NCBI GenBank assembly: GCA_037074705.1
Contig: CM073591.1
Span: 87,648,032 to 87,712,031 of the forward strand
Reading direction: 5' to 3'
Source of the DNA: Zhengitettix transpicula
Taxonomy: Eukaryota; Arthropoda; Insecta; Orthoptera; Tetrigidae
Length of the DNA: 64,000 nt
Below are positions 21,605 to 34,389 of the stretch, piece after piece. The notes below the pieces were generated by a model. The model was not told where the DNA came from and did no database searches. It worked only from the letters and a program-made list of their open reading frames with translations. The position numbers and the translations under genes are program-made. Numbering within the stretch: the first letter of the stretch is position 1; the number at the start of each line of letters is the position of its first letter.

Positions 21605-21803
21605 ATATTTACAGTAGCATTAACAGCTCAGGTTATTAGCGACTTATTATGGGAACTCAATTTACTTTGTCGGGCGATTGATTTGACGAATCTATCTCTC
21701 ACGCAAAACAAACATTAATGCATTGGCCTGGATTCGAACCCGGGACCTGTGTGATGTGAGGCAGTCACGCCAACCTCTACACCACAGGTGGTCGGCCATA
21801 GAT
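21605..21803 (-). mobile_element. tRNA-derived SINE (second family), minus strand
   Basis: On the minus strand the head reads CCTGTGGTGTAGAGGTTGGC (A box, about 21769-21788), then GGTTCGAATCC (B box, about 21730-21740), in a tRNA-like order and spacing. The body contains CCCGACAAA and AGTCGCTAATA and ends in TGTAAATA. The same body occurs in the plus-strand copy at 37115-37345. The tRNA cloverleaf does not close, so it is not a tRNA gene. Confidence 0.88.
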
Positions 21804-22355
21804 AGTTAATTTCTCTCATTTGCTTAATATTGTACTGCAAGTAACGAAAATTTTCGTCAATTCCGATTTTTATAAAACAATTTATTTAATTTCTGTTTGG
21901 ATAATTATATAAGTAATTAGTCAAAATAACATAAAAAGTTAGTGCTTTTGAGTTCGTCGCTTGGTTTGTGTGGTGTGTCTTTCTTACGGCTCTTCCTTTA
22001 CTTGAAGCACCTAACGCAAGTAACAAGGATTTCAGAAACGTTGTGTTTATTTCGCACTTATGTTAGTCTGTTATTTGGCTTTTAATTTATATAATTTTTT
22101 TATTTTAACACAGACGTTTTATATTTTGATTTCAATTTCTGATTTAATACATACTTTCAAATAAAAGCCACATTATCTTAGAGCAACATTATTCTTCATG
22201 AAAATAGAGATTGGGCAGTTGTTAATAAAAATGAAAATTAATTATAACAAGAAACCGTCAAGAAGGTTTTTTTGCTCCAGAATGACATAGTACTAAATTA
22301 TAAATTCAGTGATTCAAGAAATGGTACAATAAAGTGTCTTTAAATACTCGGGTAT
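21804..22355. other. AT-rich DNA
   Basis: Nothing firmly recognised. A 20-codon open segment after an acceptor-like CTCCAG at about 22281 is too weak to call. Confidence 0.4.
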
Positions 22356-22359
22356 ATAT

Positions 22360-23313
22360 TGAAATAATTAAAAAGGGGGTCTTAATTAAAAGAATTAATT
22401 CACAAAATTATTAAGATTTAAAAATTTATTCTTTAAAAATGCAAATTGTAATCCCTATTTTATACGCCGAATTTCATTAACTTAACAAAAAAATATTTTA
22501 TTTCATTTTTGCAATTCGCGGTGTTATAGGAAAAATACAACGTTATATTTTACAATCAAATACGTCGAAATTCTCTTTATCTCAGGGTCATTACTGGGTT
22601 TGACAGTAAGAACAATCCAATTTAATAAGCTAACATTAAAAATTCAAACTCATTGAAACTAACTTAATACAATTTGAAAATAAACGAAATGAAAGAAACT
22701 AAATGAAAAGAAAACTGAACGAAATCTGACTTATACCTTTAATCTTCGTTTACAGATTTTAAATTTGTTTTGTACTCACGAATGTCTTTCTGGTACTAGA
22801 TCTGATTGTTGGAGCTTGAGGTCAACACTCACTAAAAAGGCCATTATTCACTGATTCTACACATTAAAATTTTAATACATACGTTCGATGTTCTCGTTCT
22901 CTGCCACCTGGAACTATGGATCAGGCGCCCCTCAGCCAGCCCTCGGACGTAGGTCTCCTTGATACCTCTATGCAAAATTTACTTCAGTCTGTGTGAAGCA
23001 AAACCTTTTGCTTCAAAATTTGCGATTATTATTTGAGTCTCCCCATCAAAACTGTTTACTCTCGTTTTATGTAAACTAATAGATCTCGCAGTTGGACTTC
23101 TTGGACCGCGCTATTCATACTTTTAGATCAGCATCAACATTTTACGTTTTCAGCTCCCGTGTGGACTGATCTGTTTCGCTTCTTGACGCTACTCGCGCGC
23201 ATTTCCCGGCAATATTAGACGATAAAGAGCCGTGATTGTTACTTTCAAAACTCGTGCCGCTAACAATCCGATTATATTAAAACAGTTAATGGCCTCTTTA
23301 ATTGTTATTACAA
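22360..23313 (-). mobile_element. Solo LTR-like repeat, ~1-kb family, copy C (no extra unit)
   Basis: Starts TGAAATAATTAA at 22360 and ends TTATTACA at 23313, with ATAT on both sides (22356-22359 and 23314-23317). Family blocks: TCTCAGGGTCATTACTGGG at about 22580, GAAATCTGACTTATACC at about 22719, donor complement ACTCAC at 22774-22779. Unlike copies A, B, D, G and H it has only the bare terminus, without a primer-binding-site-like unit. That makes it the reference for the shortest form (954 bp). Confidence 0.82.
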
Positions 23314-23334
23314 TATATATATTTTTTTATTGAA

Positions 23335-23532
23335 TTAAATATTCTTCCTGCAAGCTACTTTGTATTTCTCAAAAGCTTTGAGACCTTTGACGCGTCATAT
23401 TTATAAATTATTATCTGGCTGAGCTTCGTTTGAAAGCTTTTCTTATGTTCCTGAATTACTTTACTCTAAGTTATTAGGAACCCCAGATTTTACTAAGTCA
23501 CGTAAGTATAAAATATATTTACTTACTTGCAT
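23335..23532 (-). repeat. Inverted dispersed repeat, right copy
   Basis: Reverse-complement partner of 20603-20772, lying immediately beyond LTR copy C and its TA tract. Confidence 0.75.
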
Positions 23533-26500
23533 ATAAATCTGTGGTGCGTCCTCTGTTAGAATATAGCGGCTGTATGTGTTGGGATCCGAAAATGTCAGAT
23601 CGGGTTACTGGAAAGAATATATCATGACCGGCAAATTTTGATCAGTGAAAGAGACAATTACGTTGGGAATTGTTAGGAAACGTCGGAAAAATTCACATTT
23701 CGTGGTTCTTTTTAAAGAGTGATCAGTCGACAAATAATGGTAGGATATTTCATCAAAGTAGGTAGAAGCAAATTATTACAGTAGATGTCATCATAATTTT
23801 AAAATAGGGCAGGACGGACCTATGTCGGAAAATTTGCTTTTTTAATCCGGTTTGTAAAGAATTGGAAGAACTTACATGGAGAAATTTTTTAAACATTTCC
23901 TCGTAACTACATAGTTTTCCAGGGAATAATCAGGAAGTGTATATGTTAGTGAAGTGCGATAAAAAACTAACTAAACAATGGATATTTCTATTTAATTATT
24001 TCAGGAATTTGTTTCTCAAGTTTGTTTGTGTTTTTATTTATCTTTGTTATTTTTTATTATTGTTTCTAACTGTCACCGAGTGCAACTCTGTTGCAGAATC
24101 AATAAATGCAGTAATTCGTTTGGAGTTTAGTGCAGTTTCACGTCTACTTTCCTTGAGTACGTACATTATTTATTGCTTAAAAACTGAAGTAAAAGAGGAG
24201 TGAGTTGTTAGATGTATCCAATTTCACGCCAGAGACAAAGAACAGGGTGACTTCAAAAGGTACACAGATTGCTTTCCAAGAGCGCGGAAGCGTGGTCGAC
24301 GCTTTTTCGAACGACATCGACGTAGCTCTCACGTTGACGTCGGTTTTCCGCCCATCTCGGCCAATGTAATTCTTCCCACGCCATTGTGGCTGTTCTTCCA
24401 AGCAGCAAAAGTTTGTGGTTCTGAAAGATAATAAATTGAATTCTACAAAGGATTTTTTTTTCTGGTTTACTTTACATAAAGACAAAAAATTTGGCTTAAT
24501 TGAAGCGGCGATAAATTACCCTTTTACAAGGACGAAAGTGAACCTTAACACACAAGTAAAAAATAAAGACTGAATTTATCGGAGGTATATTCGATATTTA
24601 CTGATACAAGATGGAATTTTATAATAAATTATATAAATAATTATGTTTATGTACAAATGAGCTTAATATGGCGAACAGACAATTTTCTTCTAATCTGATA
24701 TCAATTTATTATAACCACAAATTACTTATTCATAGAGATTTTTTAATCTTTTTAAATGAAAGTAGAAATTTTTATCGATAATAGTTACGATAATACACGA
24801 ATTATGAACGAAATATTGGGATTATAACACGAATATTTTCCTATTAACACTCTTTAAAATGTAAACTGTTTAATTAAAAATTGAAACATTCTTCAGATAA
24901 ACAATCTGTTCTTTTCAAACATGCATACATAAATGATTATTAAATTAATTGCATTCATACAAAAACTCAGATTTTGAAAGAAATGATTACCCGCGTTTGA
25001 CAATATTATGTCCAACATAAATACAGATACTCAAAATTTAAATTCCAGTTATTATTATTATAATTTAAAATAAGATATTCTGACAGGTTTGAATAATATA
25101 AATTTCTTAATCTAAATTTTATTATAATAAATTATAATTGTATTGTTATTATTTAATTGTTGTGTTTAAATGATTAAAGTTTTTTTACAGAAATGTAAGC
25201 TTTGTGAAGGTTTTGATTGATACTATTTCCTTTACTCAAAGGAAGATGTAAAAATGTTATCTGTTAAACTGTATTATTCAAATTTACAACATTTTTAATT
25301 TGCCTATTTAATACTATAGGTAACCATCTAATACTTAATTTATTTATTTGTTTGTTTAGTTGTTATTATATTTCTGAATTAATTTTTAGATACATCTGAA
25401 GAGATCTCTAAACAAAGGGAAGATCATTATGTATGTTAGTTAATTGTAAATTTTAATATTTAAGAATAAATTCTGACTTTTGGACAATTTTCACTTTTTA
25501 TGTGTAAACTGTTTAACATGGAACTTATTTTTATTTTCATTCATGATACATTTGTTCCGCTACAGCAGTATGACTGTTTTCCGTTACAGTTTAACTTAAG
25601 TATCTGAAAAACGTAAAATACGGTTTTTAATATGTGGCTAATCCCACTTTATATACGAAGGCCGTACGACTACAATGCACCTTCGAATGAAAGGGGGATT
25701 GGTTTGGAACCCCGATTGATTCGCGTGTAGCGACCAACATACGTATCAAATATATAAAATCGAATTCCTATGAGACAGGCAATTTCAATTCATACACAAT
25801 TCAGGAATATACCAAATTTACAGGATGGAAATTGAGTAATATAATAAATCTTCTCGAAATTTCTTATATTTGTCAGTTCAACCAGAAAAACAAAAATATT
25901 TGCTGATAATGCTTGTAATCATTATTATGCTTTATTTATTGACTCTTAACAAAATAATACTACATTTATATACATTTTAAGGCAATTAAATCACTGAGAC
26001 GTTAATTACTGCCTTCTTCAACGTCTGTTATAATTTTATTGTCTTCTTCACCGTTTTCATGTTTTAGGTCAAACTCATGTCGAAGTAATTACGCAATACC
26101 GACGAATCAGAACACAAGTTGAACTAAAACCAGTATTAAGGCATAAACGTTAGACTAGCCTTGTTAGAGAATAAAAATACTTCGTTAAGACGTTAAAAAG
26201 TACGAGAAAACTGCGGAAGAGAAAAGTTCGGCTTCAAAAATCAACAAGTAAAAACTTCTTAACCAAACTGAAAGTTGGGGTCTACTTAATATTAAAGTTG
26301 TATGAAATGCGGTGGTACAAGTGAAAGAATTTATATATTTAAAGGACAAGGTTAGCACGGTAACACGGATATTCTTTTAAAAGTGTTCCTAGAAAGTTTG
26401 AAGACGGAAGCAAACTCTTATCTAACACTAAATATTTTTATATTTTTGTGTTTTAACTTTCTTACAAAAAATAGTATTGTATAAATCAACACTTTAATAA

Positions 26501-26570
26501 CGAAAACGTTTTTAATAGAGTTTTCATACTTTTAGAGATTAGTCACTTACGGTTGGGATATTTATTGTAT
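23533..26570. other. Unassigned, mostly AT-rich DNA
   Basis: A GC-richer patch at 24200-24430 has a 102-codon minus-strand frame without recognisable motifs. The rest shows no gene or repeat that I can support. Confidence 0.45.
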
Positions 26571-26571
26571 A

Positions 26572-26605
26572 CTAGCTGGGTGTGTGTTGCACGGGTACTC
26601 ATTCT
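26572..26605 (+). repeat. Dispersed motif TACTAGCTGGGTGTG...GCACGGG, copy 1
   Basis: A short conserved terminus also found in reverse at 45433-45465 and 60345-60375. It resembles the TACTAGCTG plus CCCG terminus that marks a widespread insect dispersed repeat. The element class is not determined here. Confidence 0.5.
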
Positions 26606-26907
26606 TTACATATTTACAATCAAATATGTGAAATTATAATGATTTTCACAAATAACAATTTTTTTCAATTATCTTACTTGAAATAATTCTTCAGTTTTAG
26701 CACATTAAAAATCTATTAAGTTATAATGATTTACAAATATTAGGTATTGGTTTTACCATCATCCTATGTCTCTATCAGTATACACAAAACTGGGAAAAAT
26801 CATGATACGTGTCATATTTGTGCCATGTTAATCATTTATAAGTCAAGTTATTTCAAAGAAAATTAATTCCACAGATCGTATAATCTTTCGTATTGTTCTT
26901 TTTATAA

Positions 26908-27017
26908 AGTATTGCTGAATAAAATTATAATTTTTATTCAATCGAAATATTTCAGCTTCATTTCATTACGACGGAGTATTGCTGGATAAAATTATACTTT
27001 TTATTCAATAAAAATAT
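26908..27017. repeat. Short direct repeat, two 44-bp units
   Basis: AGTATTGCTGAATAAAATTA (26908) and AGTATTGCTGGATAAAATTA (26974) begin two near-identical units 66 bp apart. Confidence 0.8.
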
Positions 27018-27076
27018 TGCGAAAAAAAGTATCATCGCGTAGTAACGTCTCTCTCGCGTGTCTTGTGACGTCACTA

Positions 27077-27379
27077 TTTTTTTTAGGGCAACAGGCTACA
27101 TGATGGTAATCCTCTTTGGGCAACTCCCCTATAATAGCATAGGAAGGGATTTGAAAGGGGGGATGCGGAAGGGTGGAGGAAGGTAGCCAATGGTTAACTA
27201 GGGCCCCCGGGCTATGGTTTAAGGATCCTACCCGGATCCTACCCTAGTTACCCTTGGCTACCTTCCTCCACCTTTCCGCATCCCCCCTTTCAAATCCCTT
27301 TCCTATGCTATAAGAGGGGAGTTGCCACTATGTGGATTACCCTATACATAGCCTGTCTACACCCAAAAAAAAAAAAAAA
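27077..27379. mobile_element. Head-to-head pair of retroposon 3' ends (copies 8 and 9) forming a hairpin
   Basis: 27077-27232 is a minus-strand 3' end of the 0.55-kb family (T run, then AGGCTACATGATGG). 27236-27379 is a plus-strand 3' end finishing in an 18-A run. They meet at GGATCCTACCCGGATCCTAC (about 27226-27245) with the expected GCCC block lost, leaving an imperfect ~145-bp hairpin. Recombination between opposed copies, or a twin-priming inversion, could produce it. Confidence 0.82.
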
Positions 27380-27970
27380 AAGGTGAACCCCTCACTCAGT
27401 ACAAAGTCTATACGAGGGTTATTCTCTCGCAGGCAGTACCTGCGAGGGACGTTCTCTCGCAGCCAGAACCTTGTAGGAGAGACACGAAGCGGCTACCTTT
27501 GGGGATGCCTTTTCCTCTCCGTTTTTGAACTAAGGTTCCCAAAAGCCGAGACTCCTCGGCCTGTTTTGAGAGCTGTATGCTCTGGGGTCAGACCTTGGGC
27601 ATACGGTAAGAGATGTTCACTGTTTCCATTGGAATAGTCGGCCATCTGCCTCCTAAACTGGTCGAGGCACGGAGAAGGGAATGCTGCGTCCCCACAGCAA
27701 ACTCCTCTCCCGCTATCGGAAGGGCGTGGGACAAGTACCCAACGCCCGACCTACCTGATGCAAGTTTTTCTAGGGTTTGTCCTGCATTACTTTTGGTGAA
27801 TGGCGGGTAGGATTCTTAAACTATAGCCTGGGGGCCCTAGTTAACCCTTGGCTATCTTCCTCCACCCTTCCGCATCCCCCCTTTCAAATCCCTTTCCTAT
27901 TCTATAAGAGGGGAGTTGCCACAATGTGTATTACCCTTATACGTAGCCTGTCAAAACCAAAAAAAAAAAT
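27380..27970 (+). mobile_element. 0.55-kb poly(A) retroposon, copy 10 (variant 5' end)
   Basis: Follows directly on the A tail of copy 9. Its 5' region has two successive TTCTCTCGCAG modules (about 27421-27461), a variant shared with copy 15, before the common GGCTACCTTTGGGGATGCC block. The 3' end is CAAAACC plus an A run at about 27958-27969. It represents a subfamily with a duplicated 5' palindrome. Confidence 0.9.
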
Positions 27971-28012
27971 ATTTTTCTAGTAGAGAGCAAGGGGGTGCTT
28001 GTCAGATTTTAG
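27971..28012 (+). repeat. Dispersed 45-bp repeat, copy 1
   Basis: TAGAGAGCAAGG plus GTGCTTGTC plus GATTTTAGA recurs at about 56386-56430 in the same orientation with few changes. Confidence 0.6.
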
Positions 28013-29868
28013 ACCTGTAAAATACAATATGATTTAGAAAATTCTAATTTATAAAAAGAGATTTTATAGCTTCTAAATTCTTCTTTCGATATTTCTTAAG
28101 GTTTTTATTGGGGTTATTTTGAGAAGTCTGCTTTCTCTTTAGTCAGAAGAGACGTGGCAAACACATTGTTTCAAAGATCATTATAATCGTAATAGAAACA
28201 AATTACGTTTTGTTCTATTATTCATTTAGTAAATAAAAGCTGTATATACCGCAATGTGTCGAGAACGGGAACAGATATAAGAAGCAGTATATGGATAGCT
28301 TCCGTCTCTCGGAACGAATATGGTAATGCAGTGTCAATCTTTCATTCTCAGGCCTTTTTTTTTTTAAAGTGACACCTCATCCAAACATTATGAAAAATGT
28401 CAGTTTTCAGTGACGACTCACGGGGCATTGAAACTCAATTTTACTTGAAAATCGTAACGGGTACAGAAAATACGATTTTCGTATTTCAGTCATATGATAT
28501 TAGACGCATCAGGAAGTAAATCAGATACACTAATTTCATGTGACGAAAGAAAAATAGAGAAGAAATGGCAAAGTGTCCGATTGTATGAGTACGATTATAT
28601 TCATCTACGATCAAATAAACTTTTGCATGCAACCCGAGACTCTCTGTCGTTAATTTAAATTATTAAACTCTCAAATTTAGCGGAAGTTAAGCAGATTTAG
28701 ATAATAATGTAGTCATGCATTTCGAATGACAATTAAGCGGCTTTATGTTTAAAACCGCGATCTATGGAGTGATTCGACTGGAGTTTTTGCTTGGATCGGA
28801 TGCCAATATTAAATCAAAATTACATGTATCTATTCGATACCATTCAGCAGGTCAGAACTACCGAAAGGTCATGGTACAAAATTTGAAATCGTCTTTAAAG
28901 AAAATAGAATTACCATTCAGAATAGTAATATTTCTGATTAAAACAGTTAATGGTCACAGTTTTTTAATGTACCGCATCGGTAACGTTGCGCACTAGGTAA
29001 GTAAGCGATAATACTTAAGAGGTCGTTTATATTTAATGGGAAAGCATTCCCATTAATTATAACTTACACGTTCACCTCCGTTAACTGTATAAAACTGATC
29101 AAACAATTATATTGTGTTCCGGAGCCTTTTATACGTAATTTGTTTGATGGCGTTGAGCCAGAAACACCTGCCTCAGACAAGACACCGTAATGAATTTGAT
29201 ATTAATTGATGTCAAGGGAAAAATTTTTTATTTTCGACAGTAACTGTATTGTTCTAAAAAATAAATGTTTAATTCTAATATACAGTTATTCCTCGTTTGG
29301 AATACATAGACAATCAGAATTAACTAAAATATTTTGTAGTAATATTGCTGCTCCACAACCAAAATAATATATTGATTCCATATAGATGATTATACAGATA
29401 TCAAATTTATATTTAGCAGTCCCTCAGCTTTCGAAAAAATTTAATTAGATACGAATGCATCCTCATTCCGCAAAATATTTCATTGGATATGTTCGATAAG
29501 CCATTTATGAGCTCGGAAAAATGTAATTTGTGTGTGGTTATTGTTGATCTGCAAGTAATGAATTAATTTGGATAAATAGTAAGTATTTAATTAAATGTTT
29601 GCAAAACAACAAGTATGAAACTGAGTATGGCAAGGTAGAATACCAATCATAAATATAAATATTATAGTAAATTATATAATCATAGTTGTAAAAACTACAA
29701 AAAAAGTCTTAATTAACTTATTTAATTGAGTTAGGGCCATGAATACTTTTATAGCCTTATCTAAGGCTACTAAATTTTACTAAGTGATATTTTGAAATTC
29801 AAAAGTTTTTAACATAGTCATAGAGTATAAGAATTAATCTAATGAAAACTTATACCATATATTGTAAT
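28013..29868. other. AT-rich non-coding DNA
   Basis: No supportable feature on either strand. Confidence 0.5.
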
Positions 29869-30850
29869 GACCTACTGTTTGGGAATGATTAAATGAATTA
29901 AATTTGCCCCACTTTGTTGGGCCAAATATGTAATGATTAACTGAAAGGCTTTAATTAAAAAATTTAATAATTAAAAACACAAATATTATTCTTCAAAGAT
30001 AAAAATTATCAGCCTCACTTTGCACATTTAATTTCCTCAAATTTACAAACCAAATTTTATATTATTTTTTTAGGAAATACAACTTAGGAAAATACAACTT
30101 TATAATTTTATAATTTTACAATAATTTCATCTAATTACTCTTTCTCTCAGGGTCTTTACTGGGCTTGATAGTAAGAACAAACAAATTTAATAAACTAATT
30201 AAATCAAAATTGCAATGAACGGAATATAAATTCTAAACACAATAAAGAAAACGAAAACTAAACAAGATAACGAAATCTGACTTATACCTTCAATCCTCGT
30301 TTACAGACTTTAAATAATTGTTTTTGTTCTCACGAATGTCTTTCTGGTACCAGATCTGATTCTTGGAGCTTGAAGGCACAACTGACAAAAAAAGCCTTTA
30401 TTCACTGATTCTACACATCATTTTTTAATAGACACGGTCGTAGTTCTCGTTGTTATTCCACCCAGAATTTTGGGATCAGACGCTCCCTCGGTCAGCCCTC
30501 AGACGTATGTCTCCTCCATGCCTTTATGCGAAATGTTATTTCGCATCTGTGTGGTGCAAGCCTTTTGCTTCCACTTTGCGATTTTGTATCATGAGTCTCT
30601 CCGTCAAGAAGTATTTACTTGTGTTTTATATAGTTTAATAGTTCTCGCAGTTGAACTTCCTGGACCACGCTATTCGTACTTTTTAGGTTAGCCTCCTCTC
30701 TCTCTCTCGAAAGGTTCGCCGGACTGACTTCCGTACGAGCGCGCGGTTTCCAACAATTATCGCCGACAAAGAGCCGTGATTGTTGCTTTCAAGAAATGTC
30801 CGCTAACAATCCAATTATATTAAAACAATTAATGGCCTCTTATTAGTATT

Positions 30851-30857
<7 letters not shown>
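29869..30857 (-). mobile_element. Solo LTR-like repeat, ~1-kb family, copy D (one extra unit)
   Basis: The body (29873-30853) starts TGTAATGACC and ends GTATTACA, with ATAT at 29869-29872 and 30854-30857. Near the left end a second ATGTAATGATTAACTG occurs about 65 bp in. The segment between contains TTTGCCCCACTTTG, whose sense complement is the primer-binding-site-like unit. Conserved blocks: TCTCAGGGTCTTTACTGGGC at about 30154, GAAATCTGACTTATACC at about 30272, donor complement TCTCAC at 30328-30333. The sense strand (minus) carries AATAAA-type signals near its 3' end. Confidence 0.85.

Positions 30858-30898
<41 letters not shown>
30854..30898. repeat. TA microsatellite at LTR copy D
   Basis: Uninterrupted TA run of about 45 bp starting exactly at the LTR end. 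Confidence 0.97.
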
Positions 30899-30900
<2 letters not shown>

Positions 30901-33499
30901 CAAATTTTACCTGAACTAGTGAGGACGCGTGTCGAGAAGTGATTGTACTAAAATTACCATGTGACGTCACAAAAAAAGTAGAAATACTCAGGCACCCAGA
31001 GATAAATTTTCCGAGGAGTTGCCGCGAATACCCTAGAAGATTCGTGAAATGCTTGAGTCTAAATTTGACTAAACTACAGATCACGTGAAATATCTATATG
31101 CCATGCAACAAGAACTAATTTTAATATTAATATTATTGTATCTTATTTAGTATGACCCCAAATTATGTTTTTAAGGTCTATTTCTTTCACTGGAAAGGTT
31201 TTCGTAAAAATTATTTCATATTTATCTACTTAATTATGATAATTATCTATTTATCTTATTTTCATACTTATATTCATATTACAGTTAAATTAATAAATAA
31301 ACACATGATGATTAGGTCAGAAACAATTTGATACAAAATTACACAAAATATATTGATTAATATCTAAAAAATTTTATATGAACATGATTTCAAAAAATCA
31401 TATTTCAATTATGAAAATAAAAATAAATAAATTGATTACAATTTATTACCTTAATATTTCGTTATTTTAGTATGTAATACATAACTTTCGAGAGAAATTA
31501 TATAATTTATGGAAATTACATAAATTAAGGAAATAAATCGATAGAACTTGTTTTTTTATTTACATAGTTAAATTTTAATTTTTTATTTGATATAAAAATT
31601 GTTTCCCTTAAATTTGTAGATTTTCTTCTATATATTTTTATACACTTGAAGAAGTTCCAAGAAAAGTAATGAATCATTGTGTTTTGTTTTAAATTGTTTC
31701 TGACGTGTTGACCGTTTTATTCATTTATTCCTTTTTTTATTATATCTGTTATCATTATCGTTAAAATAATATATCCTTTATCTATGCGACAAGGACCCTA
31801 CTATTTTTTTATTTCTCTGTCTCGTGGATATCATTTTCTCTGGAAGCTACTTCGAACGAAAAAAATAGATGCGATATTATGTTGGAATTGGAATTTTTGA
31901 TATATTTAAATATTTATGGTGAGAACTGATACTTAAAATTAATCCACATAACAGGACCTGCGGAAAGAATTTTCTCGCAAATAAATAATTTTACTTTTCT
32001 AAAAAAATTGAAATACTGAGTCAAGTAATCGTAGAATATTTGTGAAGTAAATGCGTAGTCTAACATTCTTAACTTCGAAAGAAGCTGAGTTTATCTGAAA
32101 AATTGAACCGTTATACAAAGTGATGGATGACCTCATTTTGCTCGTACTGACAGATTCATTTCTCAGAGGCACCACTGAACCAGACATTGTAATGTTCGCT
32201 GACTTAACATAGATGTAATGGAAGATCATGCATAAGGAACTATACCTATAAGTTTCATTTCGGTTGCAAGAGGCAAGGCAACAAAACCTTCCGTCTAATT
32301 TTTTTGATTGATTTATATATAATGTGATTAAAGCCTAAAAAAATTTAATTTTTTTGTTAATAAACATAATTTTCTGTCTCAATGCCGTTTATTTATATCT
32401 TATATAGTATTCCTGGTCGTCGGGATAACTGAATTGTACACAAATATTAATCGATATATAATTTAATCTTTCTCGCATAAAACATTAGGTTCGATACATT
32501 TATAAAACACGTATAATTTCTGGATGAATTCTTCAATTATGAAGTTAAAACAGTTGCTCTCGAAGGAACAATAAAATTAATATTTATCCAATCGTAGACA
32601 TAAAACTTAATTCTTTATTTACATAATATTAATGTGATGAAATTTGTTTTAATTAGCATACAATCTAAAAATATTACCTGCATACTTTGAGAATATTTTC
32701 TTTACTGTAAATATAAATACGTTTCATTATGCTGAATCTTTAAAAACAAATTAAAAATAATTCAAGAGATTTAAATTTTAAAATCTTTTAATCTGTTTTT
32801 ATTTATGTTTATTTTTTTTTATTTTTTTTATTTTTCATTACGACTGAATAGCTAAAATTATCAACAAATTATTTTTCTCATTAATTTCATCCGAAATATA
32901 AGTTAAATATAAATGTTAAATGCTGCTTGTTAGAAATTGAATAACGTATCTTAATAAATTAATTTTAAATTAATTCACGCTTAAGGTTTCAATTTAAAGA
33001 CTGTCACCAGAAATAGAAACTCATGTCAATAATGTTCACGGTAAAATACTATTTATCTTACAGTTACATTGTTACATTATTGGATTTGATTACTCTTCCG
33101 ACTCGCGTAACTTTATTTTATGTAATTACGTATTATATATTAAAAACATAAAAGACAATTACGAATGGCAAAGTGGATATGACAAGTTTTCCGAGGTATA
33201 TATTCCGTTTTAAATACTACCTGCGTCGAATTTAAGACGGAAAAAAAACTCATAAAAAAATTAAGTGATGAAAAAAAAATGAAATATCCCATTTAGACGA
33301 TTTTGCGCTTAATTCAGCAACGTTTCAATTCAGTATGGTTATTATTAATATTATTTTAAAATTTCTTTAAGAAAGATCATTAATTTATCCTATTAATAAA
33401 AAACAAACGTAAAGTAAATATTTTTAATAATATTATTGCTGAATTTTCTTTATAAACGCAAGGATCTGTTGCGTTATTGAAGATTACTACTTAGAATAA
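30899..33499. other. AT-rich non-coding DNA
   Basis: Very AT-rich, with no gene or repeat recognised. Confidence 0.55.
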
Positions 33500-33960
33500 A
33501 TATTGTAACGTGACAAAGTGACTCCCCCGAAAACTGTGGAGTGCGAGGTCTGGTAGATGTTGAATTGTTGAGACTTGTTATTTTAGGACAGTGCTGTGGA
33601 CATCTGGCTCGGAATGGGAGACAGTTGGACTCCAAAGACAGGTGAGAAAGTGAAAGTCTAAAATATCGACAGTGAGACAGAAATGAATCAAAGGTGACGT
33701 CAAGAAGTGCGACAGTTCCTGGTTCCAGTCGAGGACAATTTAAGTGACAAAACGGCCCTGTATTTAATATCTTGATGTAAATAGCTTCTATGCACATCAA
33801 TAATTATTCATGGGCTTTTTAAACTTACTTTGTCTTTGTAAAAAATTAATTGAACCTACCACATGTTCTTGTTCTTTAAAAAATCCTATGCCAGCAAAGT
33901 AAGTTATATAAATCTGAACCACAATAAAATTATGTTGAACGGAGAAACATATTACAATAT
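33500..33960 (+). mobile_element. Solo LTR of a second gypsy-like family with ATAT target duplication
   Basis: The 453-bp body (33504-33956) starts TGTAACGTGAC and ends CATATTACA, with ATAT directly on both sides (33500-33503 and 33957-33960). TG...CA ends, a 4-bp ATAT duplication as used by 17.6/297-type gypsy elements, and an AATAAA signal 33 bp before the end (33923-33928) together support an LTR read on the plus strand. It is unrelated in sequence to the ~1-kb family. It contains a 54-nt segment (about 33587-33640) with acceptor-like ATTTTAG before and GTGAGA after. Since this sits inside an LTR it is not called a host exon. Confidence 0.8.
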
Positions 33961-34389
33961 ATTTATGGATGAAAGCTTCGACCATATAAATGGCAGTGAT
34001 TACATGTGAAGTAGCCTTTCATTAAGTGATAGAACATTCATAAGACTTCCATGTATGTAATACGTGTCTAATAAGTATATATCAGAATTAGGGTCCAATC
34101 ATATCTAAAACGGCCTGAGATTATATAACGTAAAGTTTCGTTCCGACATAATAAATAAATAGAGTTTAAGAATTTTGAAATACGAATGTGGAACAAAATG
34201 GAAGAATTGATGACGAGATTCAGATATCGGAATTCTATGGAAAATTGTATGCGTGGGCAATGGAATGCTAGAATTTGGGAAACCTGAAACTACATCCTAA
34301 ATCCGGGGTCACTTTATAAAAAAAAGTGGTAGGGTTTGTGTCAACAATAGTAATAATAAAATTTTTATTCAAATATTTCAGGAATTGTG

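Noticed and set aside
21716..21803. tRNA gene on the minus strand
   Set aside because: A and B boxes are present, but the cloverleaf does not close and the tRNA-unrelated body also occurs at 37.1 kb: a SINE head.
33587..33640. 54-nt host exon with acceptor ATTTTAG and donor GTGAGA
   Set aside because: All three frames are open and it sits inside a well-delimited solo LTR; it could at most be an exonised LTR segment.
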